Origin: JAUWQU01 sp964605095
Lineage (GTDB): Bacteria; Planctomycetota; Phycisphaerae; SM23-33
Assembly (NCBI GenBank): GCA_964605095.1
Contig: CAZSBS010000208.1
Coordinates: forward strand, 1 to 8,824
Reading direction: 5' to 3'
DNA length: 8,824 nt
Below the pieces are notes generated by a model, which saw nothing but the letters and a program-made list of their open reading frames with translations, did not search any database and had not been told where the DNA came from. Of this stretch, positions 1 through 6,327 are shown piece after piece. The translations under genes were made by a program, and so were the position numbers. The stretch's first letter is position 1. Each line of letters begins with the position of its first letter.

Positions 1-2
1 TG

Positions 3-200
3 ATCGATCTCGGGCAACTCGGTTCTATGCAAATCACCCGCGCCAGCCATGTCGAACCTGATGACTCCGGGCAGTGGTGGGCGGATCTCCAGCCCGTAGG
101 CGGTAAGAAACTTGGGCCTTTCACCGTCAGAAGTCAGGCCCTTGCTGCTGAACGGGATGAGCTGGAACGTCGGCTCACCCAGTATGGAGCACACCCCTAA
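3..200 (+). CDS. C-terminal part of a small hypothetical protein (5' end outside window)
   Basis: An open frame enters from the left edge and stops with TAA at 198-200, giving 65 visible residues. Readable segments include ITRASHVEP, WWADLQPVGG, LGPF and a charged helix-like end, ALAAERDELERRL. No signal peptide or membrane segment is visible. From memory, short planctomycete proteins share the pattern RASHVEP...W.ADL.PVGG..LGPF..RS.AL.AE and begin 20 or so residues further upstream; I could not check this. An internal ATG at 27-29 lacks a clear Shine-Dalgarno sequence, so I treat the gene as cut by the window edge rather than starting there. Its function is unknown. It is followed within 20 bases by a palindromic repeat, and it may belong to a separate, possibly mobile, neighbourhood rather than to the enzyme cluster. 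Confidence 0.6.
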   Translation: MDLGQLGSMQITRASHVEPDDSGQWWADLQPVGGKKLGPFTVRSQALAAERDELERRLTQYGAHP

Positions 201-215
201 CCTTGCTTGGTCACA

Positions 216-242
216 CAGATTTTAGGAACAGTTCCAAGAATC
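216..242. repeat. Imperfect palindrome, repeat family copy 1
   Basis: The core GGAACAGTTCC is a perfect inverted repeat around a central A. The outer arms, GATTTTA on the left and AAGAATC on the right, extend it so that 10 of 12 base pairs match. Read on the minus strand it begins GATTCTTGGAAC and ends AATCTG, the same layout as the copies at 449-474 and 8474-8499 (GATT..TGG.AC..GT.CC...AATCT). It lies just after the stop of the partial gene at 3-200. It could work as a transcription-end hairpin, but there is no T-run. Confidence 0.55.
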
Positions 243-448
243 CTGCCGATCAATGCAGCCCTACTTGCCGGGCTTGTCCTCCGTGTTTCCGTTCAGGGCT
301 CCAGTAACGCATGAAGGAACATAGCCGCTACCACTCCTCCGCCAGCATGAGCATCCAAGGCCAAGCCGTTTCGTGTCCGTAAGGCGGTAGCACGGTGTCG
401 GTTGTGGCCGTTGGACGCAACAGCTGGATGATCCCCACCTGGTCGAGC

Positions 449-474
449 AGATTGCTGGGACGTCCCCACAATCT
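449..474. repeat. Imperfect palindrome, repeat family copy 2
   Basis: The centre GGGACGTCCC is a perfect 10-bp palindrome, bounded by AGATTG on the left and CAATCT on the right, which are exact reverse complements. Eleven of 13 base pairs match over the 26 bases. The 19-mer CAGATTGCTGGGACGTCCC (448-466) occurs in reverse complement at 8482-8500, and the similarity continues about 15 bases beyond it with roughly 12 identities. This is the best-preserved left-hand copy of the family. Confidence 0.65.
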
Positions 475-637
475 TGCGGGTTACGCCAGCTTGACAATTC
501 CCCCCTCGCTCCAAGGAGCATATTCGTGCCGATTAAGCAGGACACAGTCACTCTGCGTATCACCCACCGGGAGCTCGGCACAATCTTGCCCGCCAAGTGC
601 TTAATTCGAGCCCCGCGTCAGCTATAAACAGTGCAGG

Positions 638-1099
638 TCAGCATGCCATCCGAAGTCGTCGGAATTGGGCGATTGGGGTGCTTTTTTCACCTTTTCGGGG
701 CGCTACGCCGTTGCCCGTCGGATCCTCACGCCTATCCCCGCGTCTGATGGTGAAGGCCAGCTTGCCGTCGTCGGCCTCGGCGGCGGTCAGGGCATTGCCC
801 AGGGCGATATACGGCTCGGGATCGGAGACCGCCTTGCCGTTCACCTTGACGAGAATATCGCCCTTCTGGAACATCCCAGCCGCGGGCGTGTCCGGCTCGG
901 TGCTGTCCACCGTAACCAGAAGGCCCTTTTCGATGGTCGCGTAGATGCCCGTGACGCCAATGTGGAACTTGGGATACGCCTTGGCGGGATCGGACGGCGT
1001 CATGAGAAACACCTTGCCCGCAAAACACTGGCCGGTGATGAAAAGACTGACGAAAAGGCCGAAGAATGTAGCTGAGAGTGCCTGTCGCATGTTATTCAT
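638..1099 (-). pseudogene. Exported PDZ-domain protein, probably a 5' fragment of a DUF6288-type gene
   Basis: The frame encodes 153 residues. Residues 1-27 form a signal peptide with a hydrophobic core (FFGLFVSLFI) and likely cleavage after CFA. Residues 30-122 read as a PDZ-like domain: FLMTPSDPAKAYPKFHIG, then TIEKGLLVTVDSTEP, TPAAG.FQKGDILVKVNG and LAFTIRRGD. From memory this matches the N-terminus of planctomycete DUF6288 proteins, which continue for several hundred residues. Here residues 123-153 are an Arg/Lys/Pro-rich tail ending in TGA, with no family resemblance I recognise, so the gene has probably lost its 3' part by deletion or rearrangement. A short stand-alone PDZ protein is the alternative. 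The ATG at 1099 was chosen because AGGAGA lies five bases upstream and the signal peptide follows at once; the frame stays open upstream to 1327, but that part shows no export signal or domain. It is transcribed away from the enzyme cluster. Confidence 0.65.
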
Positions 1100-1648
1100 C
1101 TTGGTCTCCTGGGGGTCTTCCGGCATCTGCTGTCCGGATACTTGGTGCGGGCAATCAAGTAACTGACAAAAGAGTTGATTCTGCACGGGCCGATGGCGGA
1201 AGCCCGGGGGATGGGCAGCTTCCGCCGGTCGGAGCCGTGCGTCTGAATGGTCTTGCAACTCATGAATTCGCGTGCCTTCCCGAATCAAGGTACAACGATT
1301 CCGCAGAATCTGCATGTAACCCTGCACGATTCAACGACAAGACTCATCCAAGGTGGCGGGAAAACTACCTGCCGACTCCAGCCAGCACCAGAAATCGCCG
1401 CCGGTACGTCGGCAGGGGAAAGATATCATGGCTTGCCCCGCCGGATGCGATTCTCGGTATGCACAGCCACCCGCGACGGACTTCAGCCGCCGGCCCCCGT
1501 TTCTTCTTGGTGCCCGGTGGTGTTCGGTGGTTCCCCTTGGGCGGCAATTTGGATATGATCATGGGACCGGTGATACCGCCAAGAGTCGTGGGCAGCCAAT
1601 GAGGCGCGCTCTTCACATGAAGCGTCATCTGGACACGAGGAGAAGGAC
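1100..1648. other. Intergenic region between divergent genes; probable promoter region
   Basis: About 550 bases separate the minus-strand PDZ gene from the plus-strand SGNH gene, so promoters for both should lie here. Short overlapping open frames on both strands show no domain or ribosome-binding site. A TATGAT hexamer at 1554-1559, about 90 bases before the SGNH start, resembles a -10 box, but there is no good TTGACA-like hexamer at normal spacing, so no promoter can be called firmly. A small hairpin, GATTC CGCA GAATC, lies at 1297-1310. Confidence 0.35.
1105..1110 (-). promoter_or_regulatory. Ribosome-binding site of the PDZ gene
   Basis: On the minus strand AGGAGA is followed by CCAAG and then ATG at 1099, a five-base spacer. 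It fixes the start well inside a longer open frame that runs up to 1327. Confidence 0.7.
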
Positions 1649-2929
1649 ATGATCAAGGCCACGCGTTTCGTCAAGGGCATCTGCCTGTTTCTCTGCCTCG
1701 CCAGTCTGGCCGGAGCGGCCGGCGCGGCGGACTTCTTCTTCAAGGACGACGACGTGATTGTCGTCATGGGCGACAGCATCACCGAGCAGCACCTCTACAG
1801 CAACTACCTGGAGATGTGGACGCTCAGCCGCCTGCCAACCTGGAAACTGAGGTTTCACAACGTGGGGATTGGTGGCGACCGCTCGCCGGGCGGCAACTCC
1901 CGCTTCAAACGGGACGTGCTGACCTTCAAGGCCACGGCGATGACCGTCGATTTCGGCATGAACGACGGCGGCTACTCAACGTTCAACCCGCAGGGATTCA
2001 AGAACTACGTGGAGGGGCTCAAGGGCATCTCCAGCCAAGCCAAGGCGGCGGGCATCCGGGTAGCGTGGCTGACTCCCAGCCCGGTCGAGAAGAATGAAGA
2101 CGGCCCGGCCTTGCAGGGCTACAACGAGACGCTTGAGAAATTCTCAGAGGGGGTGAAGGAGTTAGCGACCGCCAATGGCGAGGTGTTCGTGGACCAGTTC
2201 CATCCCTTCGTGACGGCCCAGGACAAGGCACGGGCCGAAAAGCCCACCAATCGTATCGGCGGCGGCGACGCGGTCCATCCCGGCCCTGCGGGGCAGGCCC
2301 TGATGGCCTGGGCGATCCTCAAAGGACTGAACTTCCCTCGCCTGGTTTCAGCGGCCGATATCGACACGTCGGCGGGCAAGGCCGTCAAGGCCGAGAACTG
2401 CAAGATCGACGAGGTGGCTGTCAAGGATGGCGGCGTGAAGTTCCGGCGACTGGACCACGCCCTTCCATTCTTCCCGTCCGAGGCCAAGAGTATCCTCAGG
2501 TGGGTGCCGATTTTGGAAGAACTCAATGAGTATGGCCTGAAGGTGACCGGTCTCACGGCCGGGCAGTACGACATCCTGGTGGACGGCAAGAAGGTGGCCC
2601 AGCACAACGATGTGGAACTGGCGGCCGGATTGAACCTGGCGGCGGCAGTTCTCGATGCGGGCCCGATTGCCGAACAGGTCGGCGCTGCCTGGAAGGCGCT
2701 GGTCGCCAAGAACCAGTTCCACCATGATCAAATCTACAACCCCTTCCTCCGCAGTCCTGCTGGCATTCCTGATTGGCTCGACCTGAAACCCGAGGAGATC
2801 GAGAGCAAGCGTCATGCCGCGATGCAGAAGCGTCTGGCCCAGTACGTGGCGATGCAGGATGCCCTCCGGCAGTTGCTGACGCCTCAGCCGCACTCTTTTG
2901 AGATCGTTCCGGCACAGCAGGCGAAGTAG
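1649..2929 (+). CDS. Exported SGNH/GDSL-family hydrolase (putative carbohydrate esterase)
   Basis: This 426-residue protein is predicted to hydrolyse ester bonds, perhaps acetyl groups on polysaccharide, outside the cytoplasm. Residues 1-27 form a signal peptide ending in GAAGAA. The SGNH blocks are all visible: GDSIT with nucleophile Ser43; a glycine in VGIGGD (73-77); GMND with Asn105; and DAVHPGPAG with Asp207 and His210 completing the catalytic set. The catalytic domain spans about residues 35-230. The remaining 195 residues include a beta-rich piece (YGLKVTGL.AGQYDILVDGKKV) and a charged helical part (about 345-405) that I cannot assign to a named domain. The ATG is preceded by AGGAG at 1638-1642 with a six-base spacer. 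It is the first gene of the plus-strand cluster. Esterase versus lipase, and the exact substrate, cannot be decided; linkage to two glycosidases favours deacylation of a glycan. Confidence 0.85.
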   Translation: MIKATRFVKGICLFLCLASLAGAAGAADFFFKDDDVIVVMGDSITEQHLYSNYLEMWTLSRLPTWKLRFHNVGIGGDRSPGGNSRFKRDVLTFKATAMTVDFGMNDGGYSTFNPQGFKNYVEGLKGISSQAKAAGIRVAWLTPSPVEKNEDGPALQGYNETLEKFSEGVKELATANGEVFVDQFHPFVTAQDKARAEKPTNRIGGGDAVHPGPAGQALMAWAILKGLNFPRLVSAADIDTSAGKAVKAENCKIDEVAVKDGGVKFRRLDHALPFFPSEAKSILRWVPILEELNEYGLKVTGLTAGQYDILVDGKKVAQHNDVELAAGLNLAAAVLDAGPIAEQVGAAWKALVAKNQFHHDQIYNPFLRSPAGIPDWLDLKPEEIESKRHAAMQKRLAQYVAMQDALRQLLTPQPHSFEIVPAQQAK

Positions 2930-3106
2930 GTATGCGGTTGAGCCGCGTTGGCGTAGTGGGCAAGGGAAATGAGGTGCAGAACGGCGGATTTGACGTTCTT
3001 GGCCCATGCGGAAGGCAACGGGATGTATGGCAAAGGCTGATCGGACAATGATAGGCCTCCTGAGCCTCGTTACTTTCGGTGAGGCCAAAGTTTACCACGT
3101 CATTCT

Positions 3107-3208
3107 ATGGCGTCAAGATCCCCAAGTCTGTTCGGTAAGTGTGAGGGCCGAAAGGCGATAGACTTGGACACCGTGGGCAAAGGAATGGTCGAACTGCTGA
3201 AGAAGTAG
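3107..3208 (+). pseudogene. Possible frameshifted remnant of a coding 3' end
   Basis: In one frame 3100-3138 reads FYGVKIPKSVR then a stop. In the next frame 3131-3208 reads on through AIDLDTVGKGMVELLKK to TAG. Both pieces look like ordinary protein, with a plausible amphipathic C-terminal end, and a single frameshift near 3125-3140 would join them. I do not recognise the parent family. The 33-codon frame that begins with ATG at 3107 has no ribosome-binding site. Chance open reading in GC-rich DNA is a real alternative. Confidence 0.2.
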
Positions 3209-3224
3209 TCTGAACTACCAGAAT

Positions 3225-3230
3225 GAGGAG
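3225..3230 (+). promoter_or_regulatory. Ribosome-binding site deciding the GTG start of the GH2 gene
   Basis: GAGGAG is followed by the six-base spacer CAAGAC and GTG at 3237. The next in-frame ATG (residue 11, at 3267) lacks such a site and would cut into the signal peptide, so GTG is preferred. Confidence 0.7.
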
Positions 3231-3236
3231 CAAGAC

Positions 3237-6227
3237 GTGAAAGACGTCGCCATCTATTGCTGCGGTATGTTGACGGTGATTGCGTGGGCAGCGCTGGCCA
3301 ATGTGCGGGCGGCGGAGTTCACGCCTTCACGGACCATTACGCTGGACGGCCCTGACTGGCGGCTTGCCACGGACCCTTACAACAAAGGTCGCGATGAGAA
3401 GTGGTTTGAGGCCCCGCGTCCGGAGGCCAAGCCGGCAACCTTGCCATGCACGATTCAGGAGATATTCCCCACCTACGCCGGGCTGGCTTGGTATTGGAAA
3501 GCGTTCGAGGCGCCGAAGAATCTGCTTCCCGGCGGCCGGTATCTGTTGCGATTCTGGAAGGTGGACTATAAGGCCGACGTCTGGGTGAACGGCAAGTTCG
3601 TCGGTTCTCATGAAGATGGCGACGAGCCCTTTGTCCTGGACACGACCGGCGCCGTGCGGGCTGGCCTCAACATGTTGGCAATACGCGTGCTTCACCCCAC
3701 GGCGACCCCCATCGACGGGATCGTGCAGCGGGAAACGGCCTGCGGCTTCAAGTTCGGACTGCCATGCTCGGACTGGAACTTCGGAGGCATCCTCGATTCG
3801 GTGGACCTGCTGGCGGCGCCGGCGGTGCGGATCGAGGATCTGTACGCCGCCGCGGACTGCAAGAGCGGCGAGGTCCGGGTGCAGATCAATGTCCGCAACT
3901 CCGGGAGCGGGAAAGCCCGCGTGCGGCTGGTCGTGTCTGTCGCCCCGGCCGTCAGCGGCGAATTGGCCGATGAGGCGGTGCAAGAGCAGGAGGTCCCGGC
4001 CGGCGACACGGTGGTCACCAAGACGGTTCGCGTGGCGCAGCACCGTTTGTGGGAGTTGGACGACCCGGTGCTGTACCGGGTGACGGCTCGCATTGAGGAT
4101 TTGGCTGCCGCTTCCGTCGATGAGAAGTCTGACCGTTTCGGGTTTAGGGACTTCCGCTATGAGAATGGCTATTTCCGCCTCAACGGTAGGCGGATCTTCC
4201 TCCGCAGCGCGCACATCGTGTGGACGACACCGGTCAAGATCCATTCCGCCCGGGACCGCGAGATGCTCAGAAAAGACATCCTGTATGCCAAGGCGATGGG
4301 ATTCAATGCCATCCGATACCTGCCTTTTGCCGCGCCGCGTTGCCAACTCGATCTGGCGGACGAGTTGGGGATCATGATCATGCAGCAGTCGATGTCCAGT
4401 TGGTGCATGGGCTATCCCAAGGACAAGACGTTGGGCGACCAGCGATTTGATCGCTCGCTTTTGGGAATCGTCCGCCGAGACCGAAACCATCCCAGCATCA
4501 CGATGTGGTACTTCCTCAATGAAACGGGCGACGGCCCGGTGTTCCGGCGCGCCGTGGAGGCGCTGCCGAAAGTGCGTGCCATGGACGGCCAGCGCGTGTG
4601 CCTATTGAACAGCGGTCGCTGGGACCGGCAGAACAAGACGATCGGCAGCCTCAGCAATCCCGGATCGAAGGTGTGGGACGCGACGGACTTGCGCGACGTG
4701 CATACCTATCTGCCCGCCCCGCACCACGCCGGCATCATTCGCACCCTGCGCGGCGGGGGCATGCCACAGGCCGGCGCGAAGCTAGATCCGCTGTTCCTCT
4801 CGGAGTACGGGATCGGCAGTGCGCTGGACCTGGTGAAGCTGACCCGCGACTTCGAGCGATGGGGCGCGGCCGAGGCGATGGATGCGAAGTACTATCGCAC
4901 ACGCCTGGACCAGTTTCTGGCGGACTGGGATCGCTGGCGCCTGGCGGAGGTCTTTGGTCGGCCGGAGGATTACTTCCGAGCCTGCCAAGCAGCCAACGGG
5001 GCACAGCGAACGCTGGGCTTGAACGCGCTGCGCTCCGACCCCAACCTGATCGGCTACAGCATGACGGGCATGTTCGATCACGTGGGCTGCGGCGAGGGCC
5101 TGATCACGATGTTCCGGGACCTCAAACCCGGCATCGTTGATGCGATGCGCGACGGTTGGGCGCCCTTGCGGTGGTGCCTGTTTGCCGAACCCTACCAGCT
5201 CTACCGTGGCGGCACGGTGCGCATCGAGGCGGTCTTGGCCAATGAGAATGTCCTGCGGCCGGGCGCTTACGAAGTAGAGGTGGTTGTGCTCGATCCCGAT
5301 CAGAAGGCCGTCTTCAAGAAGAAGGTCAACCTGAACATCCCCGATCCGAAGACCGACCCGCCGCTGGCCCTGCCGGTGCTGGCCGAGGATGTGAATATCG
5401 ACGGGCCGGCGGGTCGCTATCGCCTGGCCGCGCATTTCGTTTCCGGCGCGGCGGCGGCGGGGCAGCCTGTCGAATTCTACGTGGACGATCCGGCCGCCAT
5501 GCCGTCCGTGAAGGCCGAGATCGCGATCTGGGGGAAGGACGAGGCATTGGAGACCTGGCTGAAAGACCACGGCATCGCGTTTCGCCCGCTGGCCGAGGGT
5601 GAGCCACGCAGGCGGGAAGTCATCCTCGCCGTGGGCAAGGCCAAGTGGACGGCGGAAGTGTTTGCGGATGTTGCGCGCCGGATTGCTCGCGGGTCGACCG
5701 TCATCTTCCTCTCGCCGCAAACGATGATGGATGATGCGCTGGCGTCGGACCAATCGAAGGCTGCGGGCCAGCGCCACGGGCTGTTCTGGCTTCCCCTGGC
5801 CCGCAAGGGGACACTTGCCGGACTGGACAATCTTCCCGGCTTGTATCATCGGGACGACTGGGCCCGTCGCCACCCCCTCTTCGAGGGCCTGCCCTGCGGC
5901 GGGCTGATGGACTGGACATTCTACCGCAGCATCGTGCCCTTGGGAGGGCTGAGCCTCATGGGCTTGGACCAGCCGGCCGAGGCGGTCTGCGGCGGGATCA
6001 ACACTTGTAGCGGATACCGCTCGGGCATCTACCTGGGAGTGTACAACCTGGGCGCCGGCCGGTTCATCGCCAATGCGTTGAACATCCGCGAGAACCTCGG
6101 CCGCGACCCCGTTGCCGAGCGGCTGTTGCGCAACATGCTCAACTACGCCGCGAGGGATATCCACAAGCCGCTGTCCGACTTGCCGGCCGATTTCGATAAG
6201 CAACTGGAAACAATGCGGTACAAGTGA
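3237..6227 (+). CDS. Exported glycoside hydrolase family 2 protein with C-terminal amidotransferase-like domain
   Basis: This 996-residue protein is predicted to cleave a non-reducing terminal beta-linked sugar by a retaining mechanism outside the cytoplasm. Residues 1-25 or so are a signal peptide ending in ANVRA. The order is: jelly-roll sugar-binding domain (about 30-190, with ADVWVNGKFVGSHEDG at 113-128), Ig-like domain (about 195-300), TIM barrel (about 301-625), a second beta-sandwich (about 640-750), and an alpha/beta domain (about 757-975) resembling class I glutamine amidotransferases. In the barrel, HPSITMWYFLNE gives acid/base Glu429 after Asn428, and FLSEYG gives nucleophile Glu523; their 94-residue spacing fits GH2. 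The usual R.SHYP segment reads RYLPFAAP (360-367), so the substrate-binding histidine of LacZ/UidA types is absent. Beta-galactosidase, beta-glucuronidase or another activity cannot be told apart. The gene lies 307 bp after the SGNH gene and 100 bp before GH127. Confidence 0.85.
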   Translation: MKDVAIYCCGMLTVIAWAALANVRAAEFTPSRTITLDGPDWRLATDPYNKGRDEKWFEAPRPEAKPATLPCTIQEIFPTYAGLAWYWKAFEAPKNLLPGGRYLLRFWKVDYKADVWVNGKFVGSHEDGDEPFVLDTTGAVRAGLNMLAIRVLHPTATPIDGIVQRETACGFKFGLPCSDWNFGGILDSVDLLAAPAVRIEDLYAAADCKSGEVRVQINVRNSGSGKARVRLVVSVAPAVSGELADEAVQEQEVPAGDTVVTKTVRVAQHRLWELDDPVLYRVTARIEDLAAASVDEKSDRFGFRDFRYENGYFRLNGRRIFLRSAHIVWTTPVKIHSARDREMLRKDILYAKAMGFNAIRYLPFAAPRCQLDLADELGIMIMQQSMSSWCMGYPKDKTLGDQRFDRSLLGIVRRDRNHPSITMWYFLNETGDGPVFRRAVEALPKVRAMDGQRVCLLNSGRWDRQNKTIGSLSNPGSKVWDATDLRDVHTYLPAPHHAGIIRTLRGGGMPQAGAKLDPLFLSEYGIGSALDLVKLTRDFERWGAAEAMDAKYYRTRLDQFLADWDRWRLAEVFGRPEDYFRACQAANGAQRTLGLNALRSDPNLIGYSMTGMFDHVGCGEGLITMFRDLKPGIVDAMRDGWAPLRWCLFAEPYQLYRGGTVRIEAVLANENVLRPGAYEVEVVVLDPDQKAVFKKKVNLNIPDPKTDPPLALPVLAEDVNIDGPAGRYRLAAHFVSGAAAAGQPVEFYVDDPAAMPSVKAEIAIWGKDEALETWLKDHGIAFRPLAEGEPRRREVILAVGKAKWTAEVFADVARRIARGSTVIFLSPQTMMDDALASDQSKAAGQRHGLFWLPLARKGTLAGLDNLPGLYHRDDWARRHPLFEGLPCGGLMDWTFYRSIVPLGGLSLMGLDQPAEAVCGGINTCSGYRSGIYLGVYNLGAGRFIANALNIRENLGRDPVAERLLRNMLNYAARDIHKPLSDLPADFDKQLETMRYK

Positions 6228-6252
6228 TTGTACTGTAGAGCGATGTGTCGGT

Positions 6253-6268
6253 GGGAGAAACGTCTCCC
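6253..6268 (+). other. Perfect stem-loop in the GH2-GH127 gap
   Basis: GGGAGA at 6253-6258 pairs perfectly with TCTCCC at 6263-6268 around the loop AACG. It lies 25 bases after the GH2 stop. No T-run follows, so it fits an RNA-processing or stability hairpin in a joint transcript better than a classical terminator. Confidence 0.4.
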
Positions 6269-6283
6269 CTGACCCGCAGACCA

Positions 6284-6301
6284 GCCGTTTTCCGAGACGG
6301 C
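6284..6301 (+). other. Second stem-loop in the GH2-GH127 gap
   Basis: GCCGT at 6284-6288 pairs with ACGGC at 6297-6301 around an eight-base loop. It lies just upstream of the GH127 ribosome-binding site (6315-6320) and is close enough to affect access to it. The stem is short and could be coincidental. Confidence 0.3.
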
Positions 6302-6314
6302 GTGCAACAGCACC

Positions 6315-6320
6315 AGAGGA
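6315..6320 (+). promoter_or_regulatory. Ribosome-binding site deciding the GH127 start
   Basis: AGAGGA is followed by seven bases and ATG at 6328. The same frame is open upstream to an ATG at 6112 inside the GH2 gene, but this site plus the signal peptide right after 6328 show the true start. Confidence 0.7.
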
Positions 6321-6327
6321 ACCTGAT

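Larger units (their letters stand above)
201..637. other. Gene-free stretch with repeats
   Basis: Open frames on both strands here are short, overlap each other, lack ribosome-binding sites and show no recognisable domain. The stretch holds the palindromic repeat copies at 216-242 and 449-474. An 11-base direct repeat, CACAATCTTGC, occurs at 467-477 (overlapping the second palindrome) and again at 579-589. I see nothing else that can be supported. Confidence 0.5.
2930..3236. other. Intergenic region before the GH2 gene
   Basis: The 307 bases contain an inverted repeat, GGCCTC at 3054-3059 with GAGGCC at 3081-3086. A second GCCTC at 3064-3068 could pair with the same right arm instead. Near the SGNH stop, GCGG TTGAG CCGC could form only a weak four-pair stem without a T-run. 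The gap is long for a tight operon, so the GH2 gene may have its own promoter; no clear -35/-10 pair was found. The end of the region may contain a decayed coding remnant. Confidence 0.35.

Noticed and set aside
1100..1327. N-terminal extension of the minus-strand PDZ frame
   Set aside because: It would bury a clear signal peptide inside the protein, and a good ribosome-binding site marks the ATG at 1099.
1537..1559. TTGGGC and TATGAT as a sigma-70 promoter for the SGNH gene
   Set aside because: The spacing is only 11 bases, too short for a -35/-10 pair; only the -10-like hexamer was noted.
2348..4490. Long minus-strand frames (2348-3088 and 3327-4490)
   Set aside because: They are antisense to SGNH and GH2 coding sequence and show no domains or start signals.
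6112..6327. Upstream start of the GH127 frame inside the GH2 gene
   Set aside because: The encoded stretch is Arg/Cys/Pro-rich and domain-free, and the signal peptide and ribosome-binding site point to 6328.
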